Positions 13,676 through 14,181 of a DNA stretch of 14,181 bases are shown in pieces. The stretch covers positions 1 to 14,181 of the forward strand of contig CAKVKI010000038.1 of NCBI GenBank assembly GCA_934754975.1. Reading direction: 5' to 3'. Below the pieces are notes generated by a model. The model was not told the origin of the DNA, searched no databases, and worked only from the letters and a program-made list of their open reading frames with translations. The number at the start of each line of letters is the position of its first letter. Position 1 is the stretch's first letter. The position numbers were made by a program, and so were the translations under genes. Origin of the DNA: an uncultured Alistipes sp. (lineage in GTDB: Bacteria; Bacteroidota; Bacteroidia; Bacteroidales; Rikenellaceae).

Positions 13676-14181
13676 ATGAACTATTCGGCACCATTCTCGG
13701 ACAGCGACATGCTGGACGGCGGCGACTTTTGTTGCTGCTACTGCCGCCGGGGCGGGGCGGTCGAGCTGCCCTGCCGGAGCCGTTACCCTCTGCTGTTCGT
13801 TCTGCAGGGGACATCGGTGATGCGGTTCAAGTATGGCAAATGCACGGTCGGGGCCGGGAATCTGCTCGTGATCGACGTGCAGGCTCTGGCGGAATTCAGC
13901 GCGGAGCCCGGAACGGTCATGCTGATCTACCGGCCTCCGGAGCGTTTGGTCGGCCTTTTGGCCCAATGCAGCCTGATGTACGACACTTTTTTCTCCGGAT
14001 TGGTGCCGATCCTGCCTCCCCTGCAGGCGTGGATCGAACGGCTGCTCGCGGAGCTGCTCCGGAATAAGGCTTCGACGGACGAAGATGCGTATGGGCGGCG
14101 CCGGGAGTTGGCGCACATCCTGATGCGGCACTATCCCCGGCGGATGCTGGGCGAACTCTCCGCAGCGTTTTTGGCCTGCAT
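13676..14181 (+). CDS. Probable AraC-family transcriptional regulator, N-terminal part only
   Basis: The frame is open from ATG 13676 to the window end (168 codons), so the 3' part is missing. The visible portion looks like the N-terminal sensor half of Bacteroidales AraC-type regulators: a short beta-rich cupin-like region (YPLLFVLQGTSVMRFKYG, then VGAGNLLVIDVQA and EPGTVMLIYRPPE), then an alpha-helical linker (PILPPLQAWIERLLAELL, RRRELAHILMRHYPRRMLGE, LSAAFLA). In this family a two-HTH DNA-binding domain should follow; that would lie outside the window. Residues 19-23 read CCCYC and Cys33 and Cys56 follow, an unusual cluster. GGAAG sits six bases before the start. Regulators of this type often lie beside fimbrillin clusters, so control of the locus is a reasonable inference. 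Confidence 0.72.
   Translation, partial: MNYSAPFSDSDMLDGGDFCCCYCRRGGAVELPCRSRYPLLFVLQGTSVMRFKYGKCTVGAGNLLVIDVQALAEFSAEPGTVMLIYRPPERLVGLLAQCSLMYDTFFSGLVPILPPLQAWIERLLAELLRNKASTDEDAYGRRRELAHILMRHYPRRMLGELSAAFLAC

Noticed and set aside
1..14181. CRISPR arrays, tRNA or rRNA genes, transposases, integrases or attachment sites
   Set aside because: I saw no regular spaced repeats, no RNA-gene signatures and no mobile-element proteins; the only repeats are paralog blocks and homopolymers.

Overview
The window looks like a chromosomal stretch of a high-GC member of the Bacteroidales. Alistipes-like (Rikenellaceae) is my best guess, inferred from GC-rich coding DNA, lipoprotein-anchored fimbrillins, A-rich start regions without Shine-Dalgarno sequences, and typical Bacteroidetes families (fimbrillin/Mfa-like, DUF4906, Lcl/DUF1566, DUF5106, DUF1573, clostripain C11). 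All fourteen genes I support are on the + strand. Gaps are 112 bases or less, and several junctions overlap or nearly touch, so most of the window could be one long operon. The first and last genes are cut by the window edges. There is no stretch over 300 bases without a gene.

Layout. 1-4184: four tandem paralogous fimbrillin lipoproteins (the first lacks its N-terminus), which look like shaft subunits of a type V pilus. 4223-7220: a second fimbrillin subfamily of two genes, one with two C-terminal lectin-like Lcl (DUF1566) domains and one without. 7261-10282: two more lipoproteins with a fimbrillin-type N-terminal half and a C-terminal Lcl domain (candidate tip adhesins); the second has a DUF4906-like body. 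10296-10895: a small secreted protein that is essentially an Lcl domain alone. 10916-13659: a tightly packed four-gene cassette with a DUF5106/thioredoxin-fold lipoprotein (CPEC active site), a DUF1573 protein, a clostripain-family cysteine protease lipoprotein and a 61-residue membrane protein. 13676-end: the N-terminal part of a probable AraC-family regulator.

Working model (inference): the locus builds a surface pilus from several related shaft subunits and a choice of lectin-like tips. All eight fimbrillin-type proteins keep a Lys followed by Ala or Ser, 26-38 residues after the lipidated Cys where the N-terminus is complete. This is the place where Porphyromonas FimA is cut by gingipain (R46/A47). 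A clan CD protease encoded in the same operon is a natural candidate for that maturation step. The lectin-like parts are clearly poorer in GC than the fimbrillin parts, which suggests tip domains are exchanged. Two of the lectin genes carry nine-base homopolymer tracts (C9 and G9) inside the lectin domain, where slippage would garble or truncate the tip. No reverse transcriptase, template repeat, transposase, integrase, tRNA, rRNA or CRISPR array was seen.
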